Positions 23,566-30,443 of a stretch of DNA of 36,447 nucleotides are shown piece by piece. Positions within the stretch are counted from its first letter, which is position 1; each line of letters opens with the position of its first letter. The translations under genes and the position numbers were made by a program. Under the pieces are notes generated by a model that did no database searches, was not told the DNA's origin, and worked only from the letters and a program-made list of their open reading frames with translations. Origin of the DNA: Verrucomicrobiota bacterium (GTDB taxonomy: Bacteria > Verrucomicrobiota > Verrucomicrobiia > Limisphaerales > AV2). The stretch covers positions 1 to 36,447 of the forward strand of contig QHNT01000279.1 in assembly GCA_003218515.1 (NCBI GenBank). The letters are read 5' to 3'.

Positions 23566-24035
23566 TTGATTTCCTCAGACTTCTGCTTTTCCAGGATTTT
23601 GTCGATGGTCTTGTCCAGGATCGCGCGGTAACCATGGACGTCCACGCATTTGGTGTCCGGTTTTCCTTTTACCATATAAAGCCACCCTTGGCCATAAGGG
23701 TCTTTGTTCACCAGCGTAATTTTTTCTTTCAGGAGTGGATTGGGGCCGGCGAACTGCCCCTCGGCGATGCAAAAGAGGTCGGAAATGGCCTTGAACCCTT
23801 CGATCCACCCGACGATCTGGCCCGGCTGGACCGGCGCACCCGGTTCGATTTCAAACCCGTGGCCCACCATATCGCCCAGAATCCGCACGGCGAACTTGGT
23901 GAACCCGACACGACACAAATCGTCCTCCTGCCGCGCAATCCAGCCATGCGACGGGCTGTAAAGATAATCCACCGGCAAGAGCGTCACGAACCGTGAGCGT
24001 TTGTAGTGTAGGGTTTTCGGTATCCGTGTTTCCAT
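23562..24035 (-). CDS. GcvH-like lipoyl carrier protein
   Basis: The 157-residue product matches glycine-cleavage H protein. It has the Ser-His-Gly-Trp-Ile start of the fold (about 29-33), Val-Gly-Phe-Thr-Lys-Phe-Ala, Leu-Gly-Asp-Met-Val, a lipoylation site Glu-Gly-Phe-Lys-Ala-Ile-Ser-Asp with Lys82, and Val-Asn-Lys-Asp-Pro-Tyr-Gly-Gln-Gly-Trp-Leu. H proteins carry intermediates on lipoamide in the cytoplasm. No GcvP or GcvT is nearby, so it is probably a carrier for another redox pathway. It has an extra N-terminal 20 residues and a Cys next to the lipoyl loop (Leu-Phe-Cys). It is first in the minus-strand cluster and overlaps the CobW gene in an ATGA. Confidence 0.8.
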   Translation of the reverse strand: METRIPKTLHYKRSRFVTLLPVDYLYSPSHGWIARQEDDLCRVGFTKFAVRILGDMVGHGFEIEPGAPVQPGQIVGWIEGFKAISDLFCIAEGQFAGPNPLLKEKITLVNKDPYGQGWLYMVKGKPDTKCVDVHGYRAILDKTIDKILEKQKSEEIK

Positions 24036-24115
24036 GTTGGTGCGCCTTCACAAAACCACACTAAATAGGACTCGAAAAGGAAGATGTTTGGTGGTCTATT
24101 GAGCAGGTGCCAACG
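24036..24115. promoter_or_regulatory. Divergent promoter region of the redox cluster
   Basis: This 80-base AT-richer gap separates the divergent GcvH-like (-) and small hypothetical (+) genes, so both transcripts must begin here or close by. I cannot pick a convincing -35/-10 pair. GAGCAGG at 24101-24107 is a usable ribosome-binding site for ATG 24116. Confidence 0.3.
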
Positions 24116-24328
24116 ATGGATAGAACGGTGATGAAAGTCGTGGGACGACGCAGGCGTGCCAGAGTGGACGTAGAGACGTTCGACGTGATGCAGAAAACGG
24201 TTAACGTGATGCGCGCAGGTCGCGGTCTCGTGCCCAAGGGAGTATTCCGGTTCAAATCTTTTGGTGAGGCCGACACATGGTTGATCAGAATGATGGCGGT
24301 GAACTCGTCTCGCGCATCCCGACGCTAG
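24116..24328 (+). CDS. Small basic protein, possible antitoxin-like partner
   Basis: The 70-residue product is rich in Arg and Val at the N-terminus and contains Gly-Leu-Val-Pro-Lys-Gly-Val-Phe-Arg-Phe-Lys-Ser-Phe and Glu-Ala-Asp-Thr-Trp. I recall that motif from small proteins encoded upstream of nucleotidyltransferases in Verrucomicrobia. It overlaps the nucleotidyltransferase gene by 52 bases, so the two are co-expressed. Pairs of this kind sometimes act as toxin-antitoxin modules (MNT-like), but that is inference. The start at 24116 has GAGCAGG eight bases upstream; GTG 24107 is an alternative. Confidence 0.5.
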   Translation: MDRTVMKVVGRRRRARVDVETFDVMQKTVNVMRAGRGLVPKGVFRFKSFGEADTWLIRMMAVNSSRASRR

Positions 24329-24783
24329 ACGACCTGCTGTTTCTTTGTCGCAAGCTCAACGAGGCCGGCGCGAGATACGTCGTCATTGGTGGATGGGCCG
24401 TCATCCAGCACGGCTTTGGAAGGACGACCCAAGATATCGACCTGTTGGTGGATTCCTCGCCAGACAATTTCGAACGCATCAGGACAGCGATGCTTGCGCT
24501 GCCGGACGGCGCCATCCGCGAAGTCAAGGCAACCGATTTGGATGAATTTGTTGTCGTCAGGATCGCAGACGAAGTGCTTGTTGATCTCATGAAGCGGGCC
24601 TGTGGCGTGGAGTATGCGGAAGCTTCCAAAGACGTCTGTCTGACTGAAGTTCGAGGCGTTGCTATTCCTTTCGCGAAGCCGAAGCTGCTCTTGCGGCTGA
24701 AACAAACCCATCGGGAAAAGGACGCCGAGGATCGCTTATTCCTGCAACGGCTGATTTACGAGCAGGAGAAACGCCAAGGATGA
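24277..24783 (+). CDS. Nucleotidyltransferase-fold protein (AbiEii/MNT-like)
   Basis: The 168-residue product has the polymerase-beta-type nucleotidyltransferase signature Gly-Gly-Trp-Ala-Val, then Arg-Thr-Thr-Gln-Asp-Ile-Asp-Leu-Leu-Val-Asp (about 41-60) with the Asp-x-Asp metal pair. Downstream it has Asp-Glu-Val-Leu-Val-Asp-Leu carrying a third acid and a Lys/Arg-rich helical tail. Family members NMP-modify tRNA or partner proteins in toxin-antitoxin pairs, or act in resistance. It is cytoplasmic. Its stop overlaps the cysteine desulfurase start in an ATGA, and its own start lies inside the small basic gene, so all three probably form one operon. Confidence 0.65.
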   Translation: MVDQNDGGELVSRIPTLDDLLFLCRKLNEAGARYVVIGGWAVIQHGFGRTTQDIDLLVDSSPDNFERIRTAMLALPDGAIREVKATDLDEFVVVRIADEVLVDLMKRACGVEYAEASKDVCLTEVRGVAIPFAKPKLLLRLKQTHREKDAEDRLFLQRLIYEQEKRQG

Positions 24784-25919
24784 TCTACTTCGACCACAAC
24801 GCAACAACGCCGATGTTGCCGGAAGCGCGGCAGGCCTGGTTGGATGCGAGCGAGAAGTTCATCGGCAATCCCTCCAGCCCCCACCGCGTCGGCAGTCGCG
24901 CGGACGCGGCGATCACCGAGGCGCGTCAGCGGTTGGCGGAATTTCTCGGTTGCGACCCGTTGGATATCGTCTGGACTTCCGGCGCGACGGAAGCCAACAA
25001 CACGGTACTCCATCATTTCGCGCGCGCGCTCCCGTTGGATACTGAGGTTTGGGTCTCAGCCATCGAACATCCCTGTGTGATGGCTTCCACGAAACACTAC
25101 TTTCCGAAACGTCACCGGCTGATTCCGGTCACGCGCGGCGGTTCCGTTGACTTGAATTGGTTGACAGAAGAAATCGCTCACGCGCGTCCGGGGCTGGTGG
25201 CGATCATGGCCGCGAACAACGAGACCGGCGTGCTCCAGCCCTGGCGCGAGGCGCTGGCAATTTGCCGTCAATGGGACGTTCCGTTTTTCTGCGACGCCGC
25301 GCAGTGGATTGGCAAACTTCCGGCCAGTGGATTGGCAGAATGCGATTTTGTCAGCGGCGCGGCACACAAATTCGGCGGGCCGAAAGGCGTTGGTTTCTTG
25401 AAGTGCCCGGCGAAAGGGCGGATTGAACCGCTGTTGCGAGGCGGGCCGCAGGAAGAAGGACGACGGGCCGGCACGGAGAACGTCGCCGGAATCCTTGCGA
25501 TGATGGCCGCGCTCGATGCGCGCGAAGCGTTGTTGAGCACGGACGAAGCCGAGAAGCGCGTCGAATGGCGCAAGGCTTTCGAAAAACGGATGGTGTTGGA
25601 TTTGCCCCGCTCAGAGGTCGTTGGCGCCGGACAGGAACGTTTGTGGAACACCGTTTCCGCGTTGATGCCCGAAGCAGACTCCCAGCAACGCTGGGTCGTA
25701 AAGCTCGACAAGCTGGGTTTTGCCGTTTCCACCGGCTCGGCGTGTTCCAGCGGCAAGGAGGAGCCATCCCATGTCATCGCAGCGATGGGGTATCCGCCGC
25801 GAGAAGCGGGTCGCGTCCTGCGCTTCAGCAGTGGATGGGAAACGACCGAGGAAGAATGGAGCGCGTTACTTGAAGGCTTAATGAAGGTTCACCACGGAAT
25901 GACCAGGGGCCGGAAGTAG
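24780..25919 (+). CDS. IscS/NifS-type cysteine desulfurase
   Basis: The 379-residue product is a fold-type I PLP enzyme that removes sulfur from cysteine as a persulfide for Fe-S clusters, lipoate or tRNA thiolation. Visible features are Tyr-Phe-Asp-His-Asn-Ala-Thr-Thr at the start, Thr-Ser-Gly-Ala-Thr-Glu-Ala-Asn (about 66), the PLP lysine in Ala-Ala-His-Lys-Phe (Lys197) and the persulfide Cys in Thr-Gly-Ser-Ala-Cys-Ser-Ser-Gly (Cys332). IscS is about 404 aa; this is slightly shorter. It is encoded divergently from the ferredoxin, radical SAM and lipoyl-carrier cluster, for which it could supply sulfur (inference). No IscU or Suf genes are present. Confidence 0.85.
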   Translation: MIYFDHNATTPMLPEARQAWLDASEKFIGNPSSPHRVGSRADAAITEARQRLAEFLGCDPLDIVWTSGATEANNTVLHHFARALPLDTEVWVSAIEHPCVMASTKHYFPKRHRLIPVTRGGSVDLNWLTEEIAHARPGLVAIMAANNETGVLQPWREALAICRQWDVPFFCDAAQWIGKLPASGLAECDFVSGAAHKFGGPKGVGFLKCPAKGRIEPLLRGGPQEEGRRAGTENVAGILAMMAALDAREALLSTDEAEKRVEWRKAFEKRMVLDLPRSEVVGAGQERLWNTVSALMPEADSQQRWVVKLDKLGFAVSTGSACSSGKEEPSHVIAAMGYPPREAGRVLRFSSGWETTEEEWSALLEGLMKVHHGMTRGRK

Positions 25920-25933
25920 GTCTTCTCGCCCGC

Positions 25934-27202
25934 CTACCCTCGATCTCCATCGCCGCGCGGCTCAAAGGCGGCAGCGTATAAATCCTCAAAATCGTCCACG
26001 CCGATTGGACGCGGATTGAAACCCGCGGTCCATTGTTTGGCTGCTTCTTCAGCCATGACCTTTGTCTTCGAGCGCTTCACCCCGAGGTCGGCGAGCGAGC
26101 GGGCGATTTGGGCAGCGTTCAAGAGCGATTCCAATCGCGCGACGAGCGCCGCCACTGCGGCATCCAAACCGTCGCTCACACAAGCGATTTCCGGCGCGGA
26201 CGCCAGTTCCGCATAAGCCCGCTTCGCCGGAGCGTCCTTCGCGTTGAAGCGCACGACGTGCGGTAACAGGATTCCCACCGCTTCACCATGCACAATACCG
26301 TAATGCGCCGTGAGCGGATTGGCCGCGGCGTGGGCGGCGCCCAGCATGCTGTTCTCAATGGCCGTTCCCGCAAACGCGGCGCCCAGCAACATTCGTCCGC
26401 GCGCTTCGATGTCCTTCGGATTGCTCAAGACCCGCGGAAGACTCGGCACCGTCAGTTTGAACGACTCGTGCGAAAACATCATCGACAGATTGTTGCGCCT
26501 CTTCGTCACCGCCGTTTCGACCGCGTGAGCGATGGCATCGACACCGGTGTGCGCCGTGACCAACGGCGGCTGCGATACCGTCAACGCAGGGTCCAAAATG
26601 GCGATGCGCGCGGCGGCCCTGGGATCGAGGCACGCCATTTTCTGGTGTGTCTGCTCATCAGCAATGAGCGCTGCGGATTGACATTCGCTTCCGGTACCCG
26701 CCGTCGTCGGAATGGCGATAAACGGCAGCATCGGCAGGCTGGTTTTGCCCACTCCCCAGTAGTCCTGCACCCGCCCGCCGTTGGTCAGAAGAAAATTGCA
26801 ACCTTTTGCCGTGTCCATGCTGCTGCCGCCGCCGAGGCCAACGATCGTGTCGATGCCGGCAGCTTTCGCAACTTCAAGGCATTTGTCCACGTCGCGCGTG
26901 GTGGGATTCTCATGCACTTCGGCAAAAACGACCACGCCGAGTCCGCACGATTGAAGAATGTGTTCAACGCGGTCCACGTGTCCGGCGGTGACGATGCCCG
27001 GGTCCGTGACGACCAGAACGATTTTCGCGCCAAGCTCTCGCGCCAACTCGCCGACGCGTGCCACACTGTTCAGACCAAAAACGATCCGCGTCCGTGGTTG
27101 GTAATCAAACAAGGGAAGAAGGGAGGCGGCACCCGCGTCTTGCGCGCGGGGTTGGGCTTCACGCCCGACTCGGTCTCTGATTTTCCCGGATACTTTGCTC
27201 AT
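25934..27202 (-). CDS. Iron-containing alcohol dehydrogenase
   Basis: From ATG 27202 the 422-residue product matches the Fe-ADH family (group III). It has Gly-Leu-Gly-Gly-Gly-Ser-Ser-Met-Asp-Thr-Ala-Lys for NAD(P) binding, Pro-Thr-Thr-Ala-Gly-Thr-Gly-Ser-Glu, and metal-ligand motifs His-Ala-Val-Glu, Gly-Ala-Ala-His and His-Tyr-Gly-Ile-Val-His-Gly-Glu. It reduces aldehydes to alcohols or the reverse in the cytoplasm. It lies 55 bases downstream of the ligase gene on the same strand, so the two are probably co-transcribed. Upstream in-frame starts overlap the ligase end and add no conserved residues. Confidence 0.85.
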   Translation of the reverse strand: MSKVSGKIRDRVGREAQPRAQDAGAASLLPLFDYQPRTRIVFGLNSVARVGELARELGAKIVLVVTDPGIVTAGHVDRVEHILQSCGLGVVVFAEVHENPTTRDVDKCLEVAKAAGIDTIVGLGGGSSMDTAKGCNFLLTNGGRVQDYWGVGKTSLPMLPFIAIPTTAGTGSECQSAALIADEQTHQKMACLDPRAAARIAILDPALTVSQPPLVTAHTGVDAIAHAVETAVTKRRNNLSMMFSHESFKLTVPSLPRVLSNPKDIEARGRMLLGAAFAGTAIENSMLGAAHAAANPLTAHYGIVHGEAVGILLPHVVRFNAKDAPAKRAYAELASAPEIACVSDGLDAAVAALVARLESLLNAAQIARSLADLGVKRSKTKVMAEEAAKQWTAGFNPRPIGVDDFEDLYAAAFEPRGDGDRG

Positions 27203-27257
27203 TCGTTTCGCTCCCAGTTTGTTGGCATGACTGCCGTGGGATTGCAAGTGGCCAGGG

Positions 27258-28331
27258 CTAGTAAACCCCTTCCACAATTTGCTTCTCCATCGCGCCGAAG
27301 GGCCGGACTTCAGCGACGCCGTCCCAGGCGTAAGGCGCGCGCGGTTCCCGGCGGATAGCCTCGTCGCGTTCCAGGAAGCGCGGCATGAAGAATTCCTTCG
27401 TCAACGTGGTCAGCTCGACGCGGCCCCACGCGTCGTACTTCACCAGTTGGTCGGTCTTGTTCGGCTCCACCACGCGGAGCACGGCGCGCGGTTGCGGGGC
27501 GTAGTAGGTGATGGTGAAATTGTCCTCGGGCCGTAACGGCACGCTGGCCGCGAGGCCCATCAAGGTGTTCCCGTAAGTCGGATAAAAGCCGATGCGGCCT
27601 TCCAAAACTTCTTCGACGATGAAGCGGACGTATTGCGGGGCCATGGTCGTGCCACCGCAGAACACGCCGCGAATACCGGCCTCCCACAAATTGATTTTCT
27701 CGGCCAGCGCCTCCAGCAGTTTCGGTGTGGTGAAAAGGCCGCTGACTTTGCGATGTTTCAAAATCGTGACCGCCTGGTCCACGACATGTTCCAGGTAGGC
27801 CTTCGCCTGGTCGGCTTTTTTCTCCCCGATGACTTTCTTCACCCAGCGCGGGTCGAGATCAACGAAGTAGCACGAGCTGCCGCGGAAGTTGGCGAGGTGC
27901 TCGATGGCGAGGCGCAGGCGGCGCGGACCGGTCGGGCCAACCATCAGCCAGGCGCCGCCGCGCGGGAAATGTTCGTCGGAAACTTTGCCGGAGAATTCCT
28001 CGTAATCGACCTTATAGTCGTCCCAACCGATGCGCTGCTTGGGCATGCCCGTGGTGCCGCCGGTCTCGAACACGTTGAAGGGCCGGCCTTTGAATTTTGC
28101 CGGCACCCAGACTTCCGGTTGCAGGTCGCGCAACGACTCGTCCGGGAAATGAGGGAACTTTAGCACGTCAGCGAAGCTTTTGATTTCCTTGCGGGGATCA
28201 AAGTTTTTCTTCGCCCAGTCGAGCCAGAACGGGCAGCCGGTCTCCGGTGAAAAATGCCACTGGACGATTTCGCGCAGGTGGGCGTCGAGTTTTTCCTGCG
28301 CGGCTTTGATGGCGGCCTGGTCAACAGACAT
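27258..28331 (-). CDS. Adenylate-forming ligase (phenylacetate-CoA-ligase/LuxE-like)
   Basis: The 357-residue product carries the ATP-binding loop Phe-Glu-Thr-Gly-Gly-Thr-Thr-Gly-Met-Pro-Lys (about 87-97), a Cys-Gly-Gly-Thr-Thr-Met-Ala strand near 229 and Tyr-Pro-Thr-Tyr-Gly-Asn-Thr near 252. This is the acyl-adenylate core, shorter than full CoA ligases (430-650 aa) and close in size to LuxE acyl-protein synthetases. It would activate a carboxylic acid as acyl-AMP. Followed by Fe-ADH, and with an ALDH-fold protein at 9727 that lacks the hydrolytic Glu, it could feed acid-to-alcohol reduction (inference). The substrate is unknown. Confidence 0.7.
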   Translation of the reverse strand: MSVDQAAIKAAQEKLDAHLREIVQWHFSPETGCPFWLDWAKKNFDPRKEIKSFADVLKFPHFPDESLRDLQPEVWVPAKFKGRPFNVFETGGTTGMPKQRIGWDDYKVDYEEFSGKVSDEHFPRGGAWLMVGPTGPRRLRLAIEHLANFRGSSCYFVDLDPRWVKKVIGEKKADQAKAYLEHVVDQAVTILKHRKVSGLFTTPKLLEALAEKINLWEAGIRGVFCGGTTMAPQYVRFIVEEVLEGRIGFYPTYGNTLMGLAASVPLRPEDNFTITYYAPQPRAVLRVVEPNKTDQLVKYDAWGRVELTTLTKEFFMPRFLERDEAIRREPRAPYAWDGVAEVRPFGAMEKQIVEGVY

Positions 28332-28333
28332 AA

Positions 28334-28375
28334 ATCAATTTTCGATTTAAGATTTGCGATTGTCGATTTTGATTT
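28334..28375. repeat. Degenerate heptanucleotide array upstream of the ligase gene
   Basis: Six 7-bp units of the form NNNGATT, with some decay (ATCAATT, TTCGATT, TAAGATT, TGCGATT, GTCGATT, TTGATTT), run directly in front of the ligase start codon. This places the repeat in the 5' leader or promoter of the ligase/Fe-ADH operon. Confidence 0.65.
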
Positions 28376-28485
28376 GGGGTTTTTTACCGGGTTGCCGATG
28401 AACACAGCCCTGGCGACAAGGAGATGGAGCGTTCCGTCTGATGATCCCAAAATGAGTTTAAGGCAACGCTCGCCCTCACCCCTGA

Positions 28486-28512
28486 CCCCTCTCCCATCCG
28501 ATGGGAGAGGGG
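28486..28512. terminator. Perfect 12-bp hairpin, terminator-like or dispersed repeat
   Basis: CCCCTCTCCCAT and ATGGGAGAGGGG form a perfect 12-bp stem around the loop CCG. No T-tract follows on either strand, so it may be a dispersed palindrome rather than a terminator. It lies downstream of the propeller gene ending at 28621 and upstream of the ligase gene. The rest of 28376-28620 shows no gene. Confidence 0.5.
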
Positions 28513-28620
28513 AACCGCAGGAGAGGGAGAAACAATCTCGGTCTCTTTGCCATTCTCACGCTCTCTGGTGTGGCTCAGGCCCATGGGACTCACCAGGTCG
28601 GCTCGAGCCAGGCGGTTCCG

Positions 28621-30405
28621 CTATTTTTTTTCACCGAGTCCTTTCGGGTTCACGTCCACTTTAGGCTGGTCGCTGCTCGGCGCGTGGCGCGCGGCGTCGT
28701 GAATCGCGTAGAGATGCGCGTTGCTCGCGACGTAGATGACGCCGTTGGCCACGACCGGCGTGGAATAAACCGGCGATCCGAGATTCGGGCCGTCCTCTTC
28801 CTTGCCGGCGATCAGCATCTTGCTCAGGATTTGCTTTTCCTTGCGGGCAGCCAGGACCACGAAGTCGCCGTCTTCGTCTCCGCAATAGACCTTACCGTCG
28901 GCGACCAGCGTCGAGCCCCACATGTGCGCCTTCATGTCGTGCGTCCAGTAAAGTTTCCCCGTCTCGGCGTCGAAGCAATGGACGAAGCCGGAGAAATCGC
29001 CGACGAACAGCAGACCCGTGTTCGGATCAATCGAGACCGTCGAGATGCTGCGGTGGATTTTGTCGTAGCTCCAGATTTTGCCGGTCTGCGTGATATCGCC
29101 GGTCCTGGTCGCGTCGATGCAGGTCAGGATGCCGACGCCTTCACCGTGCTCGGGGTCCTGACCAACGGCGACGTAAACGCGGTTCTTATAGAAGACCGGT
29201 GTCGCGTTGATTTCACTGACGCCTTCTGCCGCGGGGTACTTGAATTTCTTCCGCTCCGGCGGGTTGCAATCGTATTTCCAGGCAACCTTGAGGTAGGTCG
29301 AGTCTGTTCCCTTTACCGGCTTCGCGTCGAAGGCGTAGCAGTAGCCGTCGCCGCCGCCGAAGAAAACCAGTTTCCTGCCGTTCACCACGCCCATCGACGG
29401 CGAGCTCCATTGACCATGGAAAATGTGCGGACCGATGTGAGCGTCGTCCTCGGCGACGAATTCACCGGTCTTCTTATTGAGCGCGATGAAGCTGGGTGAG
29501 TTGGGCGACGGAATGTTCACGTGCGACCAGTCCTGTCCGTTGGAAGTGCAAGCGTAAACCAGGTCGTCCACAATGAGCACGGAACAGTTCGACGCGTTGT
29601 GCGGGAAGACTCCCAGTTCGTCCATCATGTTATAGACCCAAATGATGTCGGCGTCGTGAGAGCCGATTTTCGCCTTCGGTTTGCCAGGGCCGACGACGTA
29701 TTGCGCCTCGTCTTTGAACGGGCCGTCGTTACCGTTGGCCATGCCTTCGGTGTCGAGACAAATCACTTCACAGCGGCTGGTCACGAGATAAACGCGGTTG
29801 CCTTCCACGCACGGCGAGGAAAGCAAGCCGAGTCCCTCCCAGTCATTGACTTTGCCGGACGCCAGCTTGGGAACGACGAGTTGCCAGAGAAATTCGCCGG
29901 TCTTCTCGTCCAAACACAGCAGGATGCTGCGGTCGCCCTCATGTTGCGGATCGCGTGGATTTTCGTTGTTCGTTCCGATGAAAACCTTGCCGCCGGCGAC
30001 AACAACGTTGCCGTAAGCCTGCGAACCGAGCTTGGCTACCCACTTGACGTTTTTGGTGGCCTGCATGTCGATGTCCTCAGTGCCGGATTTGGGTTTGCCG
30101 GGGTCGAAGCGGTCGGGCAACCCTTTGGCGGGCGAATACATATTGCGTCCAGGGTCGTTGCCGCCCCAACGCGGCCAGTCCTGGGCGGGCATCGCGGGGC
30201 AGATTAAGATTAAAAGGAAGATTAAGAGAGGGGCGGCCGTGTTCTTAATCTTACTCGTAATCTTCGAAGTCGAGGCGCGGTCTAGTTGGCCGTGAACGGA
30301 GAGCTTCGAAGGAACGCGCTGCAGGATGTCGGTCGTCCAAGTGATGAATTTTAACGAGCGATGGTAAACGTTTAATTTCTCATGATCGAAACGGATGGTT
30401 TTCAT
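28621..30405 (-). CDS. PQQ-type beta-propeller protein with a chimeric N-terminus
   Basis: The 594-residue product has a secretion-like hydrophobic segment (about 60-72, Pro-Leu-Leu-Ile-Phe-Leu-Leu-Ile-Leu) ending at Met-Pro-Ala-Gln, then Asp-Trp-Pro-Arg-Trp-Gly-Gly-Asn and seven or eight propeller blades with Ala-Glu-Thr-Gly-Lys-Leu-Tyr-Trp signatures. It is likely an extracytoplasmic binding or quinoprotein-like propeller. The first 47 residues (Phe-Asp-His-Glu-Lys-Leu-Asn-Val-Tyr, then Gln-Leu-Asp-Arg-Ala-Ser-Thr-Ser) are instead the start of a four-helix-bundle 23S-rRNA intervening-sequence protein. No other ATG lies before the secretion segment, so the original start seems to have been replaced, and export may be impaired. 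Confidence 0.75.
   Translation of the reverse strand: MKTIRFDHEKLNVYHRSLKFITWTTDILQRVPSKLSVHGQLDRASTSKITSKIKNTAAPLLIFLLILICPAMPAQDWPRWGGNDPGRNMYSPAKGLPDRFDPGKPKSGTEDIDMQATKNVKWVAKLGSQAYGNVVVAGGKVFIGTNNENPRDPQHEGDRSILLCLDEKTGEFLWQLVVPKLASGKVNDWEGLGLLSSPCVEGNRVYLVTSRCEVICLDTEGMANGNDGPFKDEAQYVVGPGKPKAKIGSHDADIIWVYNMMDELGVFPHNASNCSVLIVDDLVYACTSNGQDWSHVNIPSPNSPSFIALNKKTGEFVAEDDAHIGPHIFHGQWSSPSMGVVNGRKLVFFGGGDGYCYAFDAKPVKGTDSTYLKVAWKYDCNPPERKKFKYPAAEGVSEINATPVFYKNRVYVAVGQDPEHGEGVGILTCIDATRTGDITQTGKIWSYDKIHRSISTVSIDPNTGLLFVGDFSGFVHCFDAETGKLYWTHDMKAHMWGSTLVADGKVYCGDEDGDFVVLAARKEKQILSKMLIAGKEEDGPNLGSPVYSTPVVANGVIYVASNAHLYAIHDAARHAPSSDQPKVDVNPKGLGEKK
30190..30265. repeat. AATCTT/AAGATT inverted repeat at the chimera junction
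   Basis: AAGATTAAGA near 30219-30228 faces TCTTAATCTT near 30243-30252, a 10-bp stem. Further AGATTA units lie at 30207-30215, and AATCTTCG at 30259-30266. The tract encodes the Ile/Leu-rich signal segment of the propeller gene. Confidence 0.55.
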
Positions 30406-30443
30406 GGGGGATTAAGAATAAGAGGAAGATTAAGATTAAGAAA
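30406..30443. repeat. AGATTA-type repeat tract between the two propeller genes
   Basis: GATTAAGAATAAGAGGAAG, then ATTAAGATTAAG, runs through the 38-base gap. It matches the repeat units at 30190-30265 on the other side of the intervening-sequence protein fragment, so that fragment is bracketed by similar short repeats. Confidence 0.6.

Noticed and set aside
23562-24035. Part of a glycine cleavage operon
   Set aside because: The lipoyl carrier fold is clear, but no GcvT, GcvP or lipoamide dehydrogenase lies in the window, so a glycine-cleavage role is not supported by context.
26288-27358. 356-codon frame on the plus strand
   Set aside because: Antisense to the iron-containing alcohol dehydrogenase; very Arg/His-rich and without motifs.
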